A DNA stretch of 7,049 nt from Mageeibacillus sp. UBA1255 (GTDB lineage: Bacteria > Bacillota > Clostridia > UBA1212 > UBA1255), in the NCBI GenBank assembly GCA_002308795.1, contig DBVV01000131.1:11805-18853 (forward strand), read 5' to 3'. The position numbers were made by a program, and so were the translations under genes. This document shows positions 1 to 7,014 of the stretch, piece by piece; within the stretch, counting starts at the first letter, position 1, and each line of letters begins with the position of its first letter. The notes beneath the pieces were generated by a model. That model ran no database searches. It was not told where the DNA came from and saw only the letters and a list, made by a program, of their open reading frames with translations.

Positions 1-118
1 TGACCGAACTGCGAACCGATTCCGGGGTTCGCAGTAGACCCAAAATTCGTGCCCTCACTCGGTTCGCCCATTTGCCATTCTCCATTATTATATGCCAACC
101 GCCTCTCGCTTGCCATTA
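1..118. repeat. Left copy of a flanking, repeat-rich intergenic element (inverted relative to the right copy)
   Basis: This non-coding block is built from short recurring words. The core GCGAACC is at 11-17, and its reverse complement GGTTCGC is at 26-32 and 61-67. TTGCCATT occurs at 72-79 and 110-117, CCATTATT at 82-89 and 113-120, and a related TGCCAA at 93-98. Two parts recur exactly, reverse-complemented, at the right edge of the window: 57-77 matches 7029-7049 (21 nt) and 108-118 matches 7012-7022 (11 nt). The spacer between these parts is 30 nt here but 6 nt on the right. The outer limit is unknown because the window begins inside or beside the element. I infer a small dispersed repeat; I see no transposase, coding sequence or tRNA fold in it. 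Confidence 0.7.
8..35. repeat. Perfect 10-bp stem hairpin
   Basis: Positions 8-17 (ACTGCGAACC) and 26-35 (GGTTCGCAGT) are exact reverse complements separated by an 8-nt loop at 18-25. No run of T follows on either strand, so this is not a canonical intrinsic terminator. A competing 9-bp pairing is possible between 11-19 (GCGAACCGA) and 59-67 (TCGGTTCGC), so the block could adopt alternative folds if transcribed or extruded. The role is unknown. Confidence 0.6.
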
Positions 119-120
119 TT

Positions 121-149
121 TTGACACACCTTCCGCCTGGAAATATTGT
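121..149 (+). promoter_or_regulatory. Candidate sigma-A-type promoter P1 upstream of the two-component operon
   Basis: A perfect -35 hexamer TTGACA lies at 121-126. After a 17-nt spacer comes TATTGT at 144-149, which matches 4 of 6 consensus -10 positions. The surrounding 141-156 stretch is AT-rich. Initiation would fall near 156, leaving a leader of about 80 nt before the response regulator start. The -35 box begins three bases beyond the last position of the left repeat shared with the right edge. This is predicted from consensus only. Confidence 0.45.
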
Positions 150-197
150 AAAATACAGCATAAAGAAGACGCAGCTGTTCCAAATTGACCGCGGATG

Positions 198-206
198 TGG
201 TACAAT
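198..206 (+). promoter_or_regulatory. Candidate extended -10 promoter P2
   Basis: TGGTACAAT at 198-206 fits the extended -10 form TGnTATAAT with one mismatch. A -35 hexamer at the usual distance (178-183, TTCCAA) is poor, as is common for extended -10 promoters. The better-looking TTGACC at 185-190 is only 10 nt from the -10 and cannot pair with it. Initiation near 213 would give a short leader containing the ribosome binding site at 224-230. P1 and P2 could both be used or only one. Confidence 0.35.
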
Positions 207-223
207 AAGAGCGGAAGGGTACC

Positions 224-230
224 AGGAGGG
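224..230 (+). promoter_or_regulatory. Strong ribosome binding site that fixes the response regulator start
   Basis: AGGAGGG ends 6 nt before the ATG at 237. This near-perfect Shine-Dalgarno sequence selects 237 over the in-frame upstream ATG at 195. That upstream ATG lies within the P2 -10 region and would add 14 residues absent from the normal receiver-domain start. Confidence 0.85.
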
Positions 231-236
231 ATCAAG

Positions 237-938
237 ATGTCAGAATACAAAATGCTGATTGCCGACGACAACAGACAGATCACATCTGTATTGTCACAAT
301 ACGCTAAAAACGAAGGATATGAGCCTGTTATCGCGCACGACGGAGTGCAGGCGCTTGATATATTTAAGACGCAAAAACCGGACATCATCCTACTCGACGT
401 GATGATGCCGGGCAGGGACGGATTTCAGGTGTGCCGCGAGATCAGAAAAGAATCGTCGGTACCGATAATAATGATAACGGCACGCGGCGAAGATTTCGAG
501 AAGATAATGGGCCTCGATATCGGGGCGGATGATTATATCGTTAAACCGTTTTCGAACGCCGAAGTAATGGCGAGAGTGCGCGCGATAATGCGCAGGATAA
601 ACGTAAACACGCCCCAGGAGAAAACGTTCAGGTGCGGCAACCTCAGCATAAACCTCGAAACGTACGTCGTCGAAGTAGGGGGGCACGTGGTGAAGCTCAC
701 CAAGAAGGAGATCGAAATACTCTGGCTGCTGGCAGGCAATAAAAACCACGTTTATTCAAGAGACCAGCTGCTCGATAAGATATGGGGATACGACTACTAC
801 GGAGACACGAGGATCGTTGACTCCCACATAAAAAGGCTCAGGGCTAAACTTGAGGACTATCCGCACGAAGGCTGGGAGATCGAAACGCTTTGGGGCATAG
901 GATACAAGTTCGCCGAGAAGACGGATGAAAGCAAATGA
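237..938 (+). CDS. OmpR/PhoB-family two-component response regulator
   Basis: This 233-residue cytoplasmic transcription factor has the standard length for the family. An N-terminal receiver domain (about 3-118) carries the acidic pair D10/D11, the phosphoacceptor D54 in LLDVMMPG, the switch T81 and the conserved K103 in the VKPF motif. A C-terminal winged-helix DNA-binding domain (about 130-227) follows, with LTKKEIEIL at 154-162, a recognition helix around TRIVDSHIKRLRAKL (191-205) and the terminal hairpin GIGYKF (220-225). All catalytic residues are present, so normal phosphorylation-controlled DNA binding is expected. The start is set by the AGGAGGG site. Its last codons overlap the kinase gene by 4 nt (ATGA), which implies translational coupling and a cognate pair. 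I cannot tell which regulon it controls; PhoP, ResD, WalR and BaeR-like roles are not distinguishable from sequence alone. Autoregulation from the upstream promoters is plausible but not shown. Confidence 0.93.
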   Translation: MSEYKMLIADDNRQITSVLSQYAKNEGYEPVIAHDGVQALDIFKTQKPDIILLDVMMPGRDGFQVCREIRKESSVPIIMITARGEDFEKIMGLDIGADDYIVKPFSNAEVMARVRAIMRRINVNTPQEKTFRCGNLSINLETYVVEVGGHVVKLTKKEIEILWLLAGNKNHVYSRDQLLDKIWGYDYYGDTRIVDSHIKRLRAKLEDYPHEGWEIETLWGIGYKFAEKTDESK

Positions 939-2542
939 AACGGACGGATGAAAACGGGGTAAAAAGCCCGAAAAAGAAGATGAAGTTCGGTATCGCAAAA
1001 AGGCTTGCCGCGGGATTCACGGGATCGCTTTTGCTGTTCGTCGTACTGCTCGGAAGCGCATTCACGCTGCTGCTGTTCCGCAACTCAAAAAGAGCGTACG
1101 AAGAAAACCTCAGGAACGTTGCCCTCGGTATCAGCGAAATGATATCGTCAATGTCCAAGGGCCGCGGTTCGTTTACGCTGGGCGATCCATATCCGGGCAG
1201 GGAGCCGGACGGCGGCAACGACCCTTCTCAGGAAGGCGAGATGTTCAGGCCAGGCGGTGAAGTCAGGCTTACGGTCCAGGTGCTGTCGAACCTTATTTCC
1301 AACCTCGCAAAAGCAAACGTGTGGCTGATAGCGCCGAACAAGAGCGGCGATTCATACGACATGCTTTTCATGCTCAAAAATTACGAAAAACAAAACAATA
1401 AATACGTTGACACCGAATACGGAAATTTAGGTGACGCGCAAAAAGAATTCATCAGCACGCTCTTTGAAGGCTACGAGGCGGAAACGAATACGTTCGGTTC
1501 GCTGTTCTCCGAAAAGACCATCTCAGTCGGAAGACCGATATTAAGAAAAGACGGGACCGTGATGGGCGCGGTCATAATCCACGCGTCATTCAGCGGCATA
1601 TTCGAAGATATGAAAAGCGGCCTCATAACCATGGGGATCAGCCTGATCGTCGCACTCGCCGTAGGAATAATAATGGCATTCATATTCTCGCGAAACTTCT
1701 CCAGACCGCTCGTTAAGATCAACGAAACTGCAGCGATGATATCCGAAGGAGACTACACGGCTCGTACGGACGTCAGACGCAGCGACGAAATAGGCAAACT
1801 GGCCGAAACGATCGATGAAATGGGAGAAAAGCTCCAGGCTGCGAACGAAGAAAGCGAAAAACTGCAGAACTTAAGGCAGGGATTTATTGCCAACATCTCA
1901 CACGAACTGAGAACGCCCGTGACCGTGATGAGAGGCTCGCTGGAAGCACTGTGCGACGGCGTTGTCACCGACCCCGAAATGATCAGGCAGTACCATACCG
2001 AAATGCTGAGCGAGAGCAAATACATGCAGCGTATGGTAAACGACCTTCTAGACCTTTCGCGCCTCCAGAACCCGGACTTTTCGATGAATATTACAGATTT
2101 TAATCTATACGACTGCATTTCCGATGCGGTGAGAAGCGCCAGACGCGTGGCAGACGCGAAAGAACTTGCGGTGAATTTCGAATATGATGCGTCCGAGTAT
2201 GATTTCAGGGGCGATTACGACCGCGTGCGTCAGATGCTGCTGATCGTTCTGGACAATGCCGTGAAATTTACCGACGACGTTTCTAAGCCCGTCACCGTTT
2301 CGCTGAAACACGGCGTGGTGTCAATAACGAATACGGGCAGGGGCATCACGGCGGAGGAACTGCCGTATATATTTGAAAGATTTTACCGCTCGAGTTCCGA
2401 GGACAATAAAAACGGCACCGGTCTCGGTCTTTCTATCGCGAGGCAGATCGCGCTGAGGCACGGCGTAGGTGTTAAGGTGACGAGCGTTCCGGGCGAGGAG
2501 ACTACGTTCGTATTTGATTTTGAAGGCGGCGGGGTGGCATAG
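935..2542 (+). CDS. Membrane sensor histidine kinase (HAMP-HisKA-HATPase)
   Basis: This 535-residue kinase is the likely partner of the preceding regulator. A basic N-terminus is followed by membrane segment 1 (about 27-48), an extracytoplasmic sensor region (about 49-229), membrane segment 2 (about 230-252), HAMP (about 253-306), HisKA and HATPase domains. The phosphoacceptor is H323 in ISHELRTP. The N box has N441 (LDNAVKFT), the F box is IFERFYR (479-485), and the G2 box is GTGLGLS (494-500). The sensor ends in a strand pattern around VGRPILRKDGTVMGAVIIHA (198-217), resembling Cache/PDC sensor folds; that assignment is inference. Residues 76-110 are rich in Gly, Pro and acidic residues and look disordered. 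One oddity: the G1 box reads NTGRG (466-470), with Asn where the adenine-contacting Asp usually sits. The start overlaps the regulator stop codon, and the next gene begins 6 nt after its stop. The ligand is unknown. Confidence 0.92.
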   Translation: MKRTDENGVKSPKKKMKFGIAKRLAAGFTGSLLLFVVLLGSAFTLLLFRNSKRAYEENLRNVALGISEMISSMSKGRGSFTLGDPYPGREPDGGNDPSQEGEMFRPGGEVRLTVQVLSNLISNLAKANVWLIAPNKSGDSYDMLFMLKNYEKQNNKYVDTEYGNLGDAQKEFISTLFEGYEAETNTFGSLFSEKTISVGRPILRKDGTVMGAVIIHASFSGIFEDMKSGLITMGISLIVALAVGIIMAFIFSRNFSRPLVKINETAAMISEGDYTARTDVRRSDEIGKLAETIDEMGEKLQAANEESEKLQNLRQGFIANISHELRTPVTVMRGSLEALCDGVVTDPEMIRQYHTEMLSESKYMQRMVNDLLDLSRLQNPDFSMNITDFNLYDCISDAVRSARRVADAKELAVNFEYDASEYDFRGDYDRVRQMLLIVLDNAVKFTDDVSKPVTVSLKHGVVSITNTGRGITAEELPYIFERFYRSSSEDNKNGTGLGLSIARQIALRHGVGVKVTSVPGEETTFVFDFEGGGVA

Positions 2543-2548
2543 ACTGTT

Positions 2549-4735
2549 ATGTTTGAAAGACGATGGGTGACTGATCCTAAAAACATAATAAAAGGCACGG
2601 ATCCGGAGACTGTTGCCGCAAAAACGGAAGCGGCGCTTTTGCGCCTTCGCGGGATCGACGAAAGCATGGTCAATTCATTTTTCGCCCCATCGTCATTGCC
2701 GCCGGTACCGGAAGAACCGTCGCTCGAAACAGCCGCTGAACTGATATTGACGGCCGTAGACGAAGGGACAAAGATAACGGTTTTCGGCGATTACGACTGC
2801 GACGGTATATGCGCGACGGCGATATTGTACCATTTCCTCGTCAATTTCCTGGAAGCGGATGCGGACTACGTTATACCCGACAGATTCGGCGAAGGGTACG
2901 GGATAACACCGGAAGCAGTGACGCGGATATGCGAACAGGGAACGGGAATGATCATTACCGTTGACAACGGCATCACGGCGATCGATGCGGCTGCGAGGGC
3001 TGAAGAGCTCGGCATATCGATGATCATCACCGACCACCACCTGTGCGGAGAAAAACTGCCCGGATGCGACGCGATCGTTGACCCGCATATCGAAAGCAGC
3101 ATGTTTACGTTCCGCGACGCGTGCGGCGCAGGAGTAGCTTTCACACTTATAAGGCGCATTGCGGAGGAACTCGGGATAGAGCGCGAGGAACTGGAAGGAT
3201 ACCTGATGTGCACCGCGATCGCAACCGTCGGAGACAGCGTTCCGCTCACCGCCGATAACCGCGTGTTCGTAAGGCTCGGGATCGAAGCGATGAAAAGGCT
3301 TAAACTGAGCCCGAAACGCAGCGGACCGTACAGGGGCGGGAACGGATATTTCCGGCAGGAGCAGGATGCGCTGCAGGGCGGATTTTCCGAAGAGGGCGAG
3401 GATGATGACTCAGACGCGGGCATACCGTTCTCGGCCGGGATCACGGCGCTTATGGAGGCATGCGGCATTTATGCTGACAGCACGCTGACGTCAACGGATA
3501 TCGCTTTCAAAGTCGTTCCCAAGATCAACGCCGCGGGCAGGCTCGGCTCTGCGCAGAGAGCTATAGATCTGCTGTTATCCGAAACGATCGTGGAAGCCAG
3601 GGAAGCCGCGGATATGCTGATCCGTGACAATAACACCCGCAAGAGCATCGAGCAGGAGATCTATAATGACGCGCTTTCACCTGACAGGATGCTTACCGGT
3701 GAAAACGACAGGCTGGTCGTAAGCGCAGGCGAGGACTGGCACCAGGGCGTGCTGGGCATCGTGGCGTCAAGGCTCGCCGAGAAGTTCAACCGTCCCGCCA
3801 TCGTTCTGACGCTCTCCGAAGACGGAGACGATCCTGTCTACAAGGGCTCCGGGAGATCGGTGGAAAATATCGACATACACAGCGCGCTGATCGCCTGCTC
3901 AGGCTATTTAGAGCGCTTTGGAGGCCATATACGCGCCGCGGGGGTATCGATACGCCGGTCGCAGATAAAACCGTTTATAGAGGCAATGAACGCCTATTTT
4001 GAGCAGCTCGAAGGGTCAAGCCAGATGCAGACTGCCGAATACGTCGTTGACGCTGTCGTGCCGGGCGGCATGATCGACATAGGCTTCGCTGACATGATCA
4101 GTGCGTTCGAGCCATTCGGCGAGGGCAATAAAGCTCCGCAGATCGTTCTTACCGGCCTAATCCTGTCCGGTTGTTCACGGTTCGGCGCGGACAATTCTCA
4201 TCTCCGGCTCGTTTTTTCGGCTATCGGTCCTAAAGGGGCTCTAGTCAGGTTAGAAGGAGTGATGTTCCGGGCGGGAAATCTTGCCGACACCGTTTCGCAC
4301 CTCAGGAGGGTGTCCGTACTCTGCACCCCCAAACGCGATTCGCTTCATCCCGACCAGCTTCTGCTGCTCATCACCGATATACACGATTTCGACCTGGATG
4401 TTGAAAAAATCACCGGTTATATGTATAATAACCCGTATATAACCTATGAGAGTTTCGCCATAGACGCGAACTTCCTGAGGGTTGTATATAAAGGTATCAT
4501 GACTCTGCCTGAAAAATTCACGTTTAACGACCTTATCGGCATGAGAATGAAGCTGATAGCGTACGGCGAATACTGTTCATGGTACCGGCTGAGGTGCTGT
4601 ATCGATATTTTCACCGAACTGGGGCTCCTGAAAAGACCGTCGAAACTCGAATTCACGATCGACCGCGGGATAAAAAAAGTTGACCTCGAAAGTTCGTTGA
4701 AATACAGAGCACTGAAGACCGAAGCGGAAAGCTGA
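2549..4735 (+). CDS. recJ: Single-stranded-DNA-specific exonuclease RecJ (long Firmicutes type)
   Basis: RecJ degrades single-stranded DNA 5' to 3' in recombinational repair and in mismatch and base-excision repair, using a metal-dependent DHH phosphoesterase core. Diagnostic motifs in order are GDYDCDG (80-86), VDNG (138-141), TDHH (161-164) and GDSVPL (228-233). These are followed by INAAGRLG (326-333) and the DHHA1 elements HQGVLGIVASRL (398-409), GSGRS (433-437) and GGHIRAAG (458-465). An OB-like region (about 495-615) and an extra C-terminal domain (about 616-728) follow. At 728 residues it is much longer than the roughly 570-residue E. coli enzyme and nearer the Bacillus form, which also has a C-terminal extension. 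An acidic, Gly-rich insertion sits at about 252-294. The start is 6 nt after the kinase stop codon with a weak GGGGTGG site at 2531-2537, so translation may depend on coupling. All expected catalytic residues are intact. Confidence 0.93.
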   Translation: MFERRWVTDPKNIIKGTDPETVAAKTEAALLRLRGIDESMVNSFFAPSSLPPVPEEPSLETAAELILTAVDEGTKITVFGDYDCDGICATAILYHFLVNFLEADADYVIPDRFGEGYGITPEAVTRICEQGTGMIITVDNGITAIDAAARAEELGISMIITDHHLCGEKLPGCDAIVDPHIESSMFTFRDACGAGVAFTLIRRIAEELGIEREELEGYLMCTAIATVGDSVPLTADNRVFVRLGIEAMKRLKLSPKRSGPYRGGNGYFRQEQDALQGGFSEEGEDDDSDAGIPFSAGITALMEACGIYADSTLTSTDIAFKVVPKINAAGRLGSAQRAIDLLLSETIVEAREAADMLIRDNNTRKSIEQEIYNDALSPDRMLTGENDRLVVSAGEDWHQGVLGIVASRLAEKFNRPAIVLTLSEDGDDPVYKGSGRSVENIDIHSALIACSGYLERFGGHIRAAGVSIRRSQIKPFIEAMNAYFEQLEGSSQMQTAEYVVDAVVPGGMIDIGFADMISAFEPFGEGNKAPQIVLTGLILSGCSRFGADNSHLRLVFSAIGPKGALVRLEGVMFRAGNLADTVSHLRRVSVLCTPKRDSLHPDQLLLLITDIHDFDLDVEKITGYMYNNPYITYESFAIDANFLRVVYKGIMTLPEKFTFNDLIGMRMKLIAYGEYCSWYRLRCCIDIFTELGLLKRPSKLEFTIDRGIKKVDLESSLKYRALKTEAES

Positions 4736-4803
4736 TCTCCGACTAAGCCCTGTGTGCTTTTGCGCAAGGCGGCCGGAAGTTTCTGCCGCAGGGGGGTGAG
4801 TCG
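4736..4803 (+). other. 68-nt recJ-rel intergenic gap, lacking apt
   Basis: No gene fits here. In many Firmicutes the adenine phosphoribosyltransferase gene apt lies between recJ and rel; no remnant of it is visible. A weak 5-bp pairing is possible between GCGGC (4769-4773) and GCCGC (4785-4789), just before the ribosome binding site, and no T-run follows. I see no terminator, so read-through into rel is expected. Confidence 0.6.
4790..4799 (+). promoter_or_regulatory. Ribosome binding site of rel
   Basis: AGGGGGGTGA resembles the full anti-Shine-Dalgarno complement AGGAGGTGA with a small change. It ends 4 nt before the ATG at 4804 and supports that start. The GTG at 4796-4798 is out of frame. 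Confidence 0.65.
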
Positions 4804-7014
4804 ATGTCGATCAACGAAGATTATGAAAGGCTTAAAGAGAAGGTCCTTAAGCATAATCCGCACGCGGATACTTTGCTTCTGGACAAGGCTTATTCTTTGG
4901 CCGAATCGGCTCATCAGAACCAGAAACGCAAATCAGGGGAGCCTTTCGTCGTCCATCCCGTAGCGGTGGCGACTATGCTCGCCGACATGGATATGGACCT
5001 CGCGACCGTCATTGCCGGCATGCTGCACGACATCGTGGAAGACACGGACGTGACGCTGGACACCATCACCGACCAGTTCGGCCCGGATATAGCGTACCTT
5101 GTCGACGGCGTAACGAAACTGAAACATATCCCGATGACTTCCAAGGAGGAACTGCAGGCGGAGAACCTGCGCAAGATGTTCCTGTCGATGGCATCGGATA
5201 TACGCGTAATAGTTATCAAACTTGTCGACCGGCTCCACAATATGCGTACGCTTCAGTACGTGAACACGGATTCGCAGATCACGAAAGCGCGCGAAACGCT
5301 CGAGATATACACGCCCCTGGCCCACCGCTTAGGTATGACTAAGATCAAGTGGGAGCTTGAGGATCTGTGCTTTAAATACCTCGAACCTGAAGCTTACTAC
5401 AGCCTGGAAAAGCAGATAAATCAGAAACGCGAAGAGCAGGAAGCGTACATACACGACGTGCTCGAAGAGATCCGCGGGAAGCTTGACGAAGCCGGGATAA
5501 CCGCCAGACTCGACGGCAGGCCGAAGCACCTCTACAGCATCCACCGCAAGATGATCAAGCAGAACAAGACGCTCGAGCAGATATACGACCTGCTTGCGAT
5601 CCGCGTGATCGTGAATACGGTACAGGAGTGCTATACGGTCCTGGGCATCATCCACGAGCTCTACAAGCCTATTCCCGGGCGTTTTAAAGACTACATTGCC
5701 ATGCCTAAACCTAATATGTACCAGTCGCTCCACACGACGCTGATCGGCCCGAAAGGGAGACCGTTCGAGGCGCAGATAAGAACGTGGGAGATGCACAGAG
5801 TGGCGGAAAACGGAATTGCCGCACACTGGAAGTATAAGGAGGACATGGACTATAAGGCGACTGATATCGACCTCAAGCTCGAGTGGGTAAGGAACCTTCT
5901 GGATAACCAGAAGGATATTGACGACGCGAGCGAGTTCGCCGAAACGTTTAAGATGGATCTGTTCACCGACGAGGTGTTCGTGTTTACGCCAAAAGGCGAG
6001 GTCAAGGTATTTCCGACCGGTTCCACGCCTATCGATTTTGCGTATTCGATCCACAGTGCTATCGGAAACCGCATGACGGGTGCGAAGGTCAACGGCGAGA
6101 TCAAGCCGCTTAACTACAAGCTTAAGACAGGTGATTTCGTTGAGATCATCACCTCCGCCGCTCCAGGACGCGGCCCTTCTCGCGACTGGCTGAATATAGT
6201 TAAAAGTTCTGAAGCTAAGAGCAAGATCAAGCAGTGGTTTAAGAAAGAGCGCCGTGATGAAAATATCGAGCGCGGGAAGGACGCCGTAGAGCGCGAGATC
6301 CGCAGGCTTGGCTGTTCGTATACGCAGCTTATGCGCGACGAGTGGATCCAGCCGCACCTTCAGCGCCATCATTTCTCTTCGATGGACGATATGTACAACG
6401 TCATCGGTTTCGGCGACGTTTCTGCGCAGAAGTTCGTGGGAAGCCTTTACAGCGAGTACCAGAAGGAGCAGAACGAAAAGGAAGACGAAGCGGCGCTTCA
6501 GAAGAAAGCCGAGGCGGCGAAGCGCGACAGCGAGCAGGAGAGGCAGGCGGAGAATTACGCTGCGAACAACGGCGGGGTCATTGTCAAGGGCCTCGATAAC
6601 TGCCTTGTGCGTCTTTCGCGATGCTGCAATCCGGTGCCCGGTGATTCGATCGTAGGGTACGTTACGCGCGGCAGAGGCGTTTCGGTGCACAGAACTGACT
6701 GCCCGAATATCGTGTCGTTGTCCGAAGGGGACAATCGCATGATCGACGTGCGCTGGGCTGATAAGAGCCGGAGCTCGTACGTTGTCCAGATCGGGGTCAA
6801 GGCGGTCGACAGCCAGTCGCTGTTTATGGATATCGTGAAGACGGTCGCTGATTGCAATCTTTCGATGCAGGCGATCAATGCGCGCAAGACGAGGGACAAT
6901 TACGAGCTGGTGGATCTTACCGTCGAGATCACGTCGCGTGAGGAGCTTGAGAAGCTGGTGAAGCGGATAAGGCGCATCGAGAACGTGGTGGATGTGAGCA
7001 GGAAGGCGAATTAA
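4804..7014 (+). CDS. relA: Bifunctional (p)ppGpp synthetase/hydrolase (Rel/SpoT-type RSH)
   Basis: This 736-residue stringent-response enzyme makes (p)ppGpp from ATP plus GDP/GTP and also hydrolyses it; it acts in the cytoplasm and, in this family, on ribosomes with uncharged tRNA. The length matches Firmicutes Rel (about 730-740). The HD hydrolase domain has R42, H51, H75-D76 (LHDIVED) and D142 (VDRLHN), so hydrolysis should be active. The synthetase domain has RPKHLYSIHRKM (239-250), D262, the RFKD motif (293-296), YQSLHTT (306-312) and FEAQIRT (321-327). RFKD rather than the acidic EFDD form marks the bifunctional class. TGS (about 387-450), a helical region, a charged linker (about 551-585), a zinc-finger/CC domain (C600, C607, C608, H629, C633) and a C-terminal ACT/RRM domain (about 658-736) follow. 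Symbol usage varies (rel, relA, spoT). The TAA stop lies inside a sequence word shared with the left repeat. Confidence 0.96.
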   Translation: MSINEDYERLKEKVLKHNPHADTLLLDKAYSLAESAHQNQKRKSGEPFVVHPVAVATMLADMDMDLATVIAGMLHDIVEDTDVTLDTITDQFGPDIAYLVDGVTKLKHIPMTSKEELQAENLRKMFLSMASDIRVIVIKLVDRLHNMRTLQYVNTDSQITKARETLEIYTPLAHRLGMTKIKWELEDLCFKYLEPEAYYSLEKQINQKREEQEAYIHDVLEEIRGKLDEAGITARLDGRPKHLYSIHRKMIKQNKTLEQIYDLLAIRVIVNTVQECYTVLGIIHELYKPIPGRFKDYIAMPKPNMYQSLHTTLIGPKGRPFEAQIRTWEMHRVAENGIAAHWKYKEDMDYKATDIDLKLEWVRNLLDNQKDIDDASEFAETFKMDLFTDEVFVFTPKGEVKVFPTGSTPIDFAYSIHSAIGNRMTGAKVNGEIKPLNYKLKTGDFVEIITSAAPGRGPSRDWLNIVKSSEAKSKIKQWFKKERRDENIERGKDAVEREIRRLGCSYTQLMRDEWIQPHLQRHHFSSMDDMYNVIGFGDVSAQKFVGSLYSEYQKEQNEKEDEAALQKKAEAAKRDSEQERQAENYAANNGGVIVKGLDNCLVRLSRCCNPVPGDSIVGYVTRGRGVSVHRTDCPNIVSLSEGDNRMIDVRWADKSRSSYVVQIGVKAVDSQSLFMDIVKTVADCNLSMQAINARKTRDNYELVDLTVEITSREELEKLVKRIRRIENVVDVSRKAN

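Noticed and set aside
8..40. The left-edge hairpin as an intrinsic terminator of an upstream gene
   Set aside because: The stem is good, but neither strand has a T-tract after it.
11..45. tRNA-like T-arm (GGGGTTCGCA) in the left block
   Set aside because: GGTTCG resembles a T-loop, but no acceptor, D or anticodon arms can be formed around it.
195..236. Upstream in-frame ATG at 195 as the response regulator start
   Set aside because: It would place the start within the predicted -10 region, has no ribosome binding site, and adds 14 residues not typical of receiver domains. The ATG at 237 has AGGAGGG at ideal spacing.
49..258. Small 69-codon plus-strand open frame near the left edge
   Set aside because: It runs through the repeat block and both candidate promoters, overlaps the start of the response regulator in another frame, and shows no ribosome binding site or recognisable protein.
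4680..4708. Possible internal promoter for rel (TTGACC, 17 nt, TACAGA) inside the end of recJ
   Set aside because: The -35 matches 5 of 6 positions, but the -10 matches only about 3 of 6. It lies within conserved-frame coding sequence, so the support is too weak to annotate.
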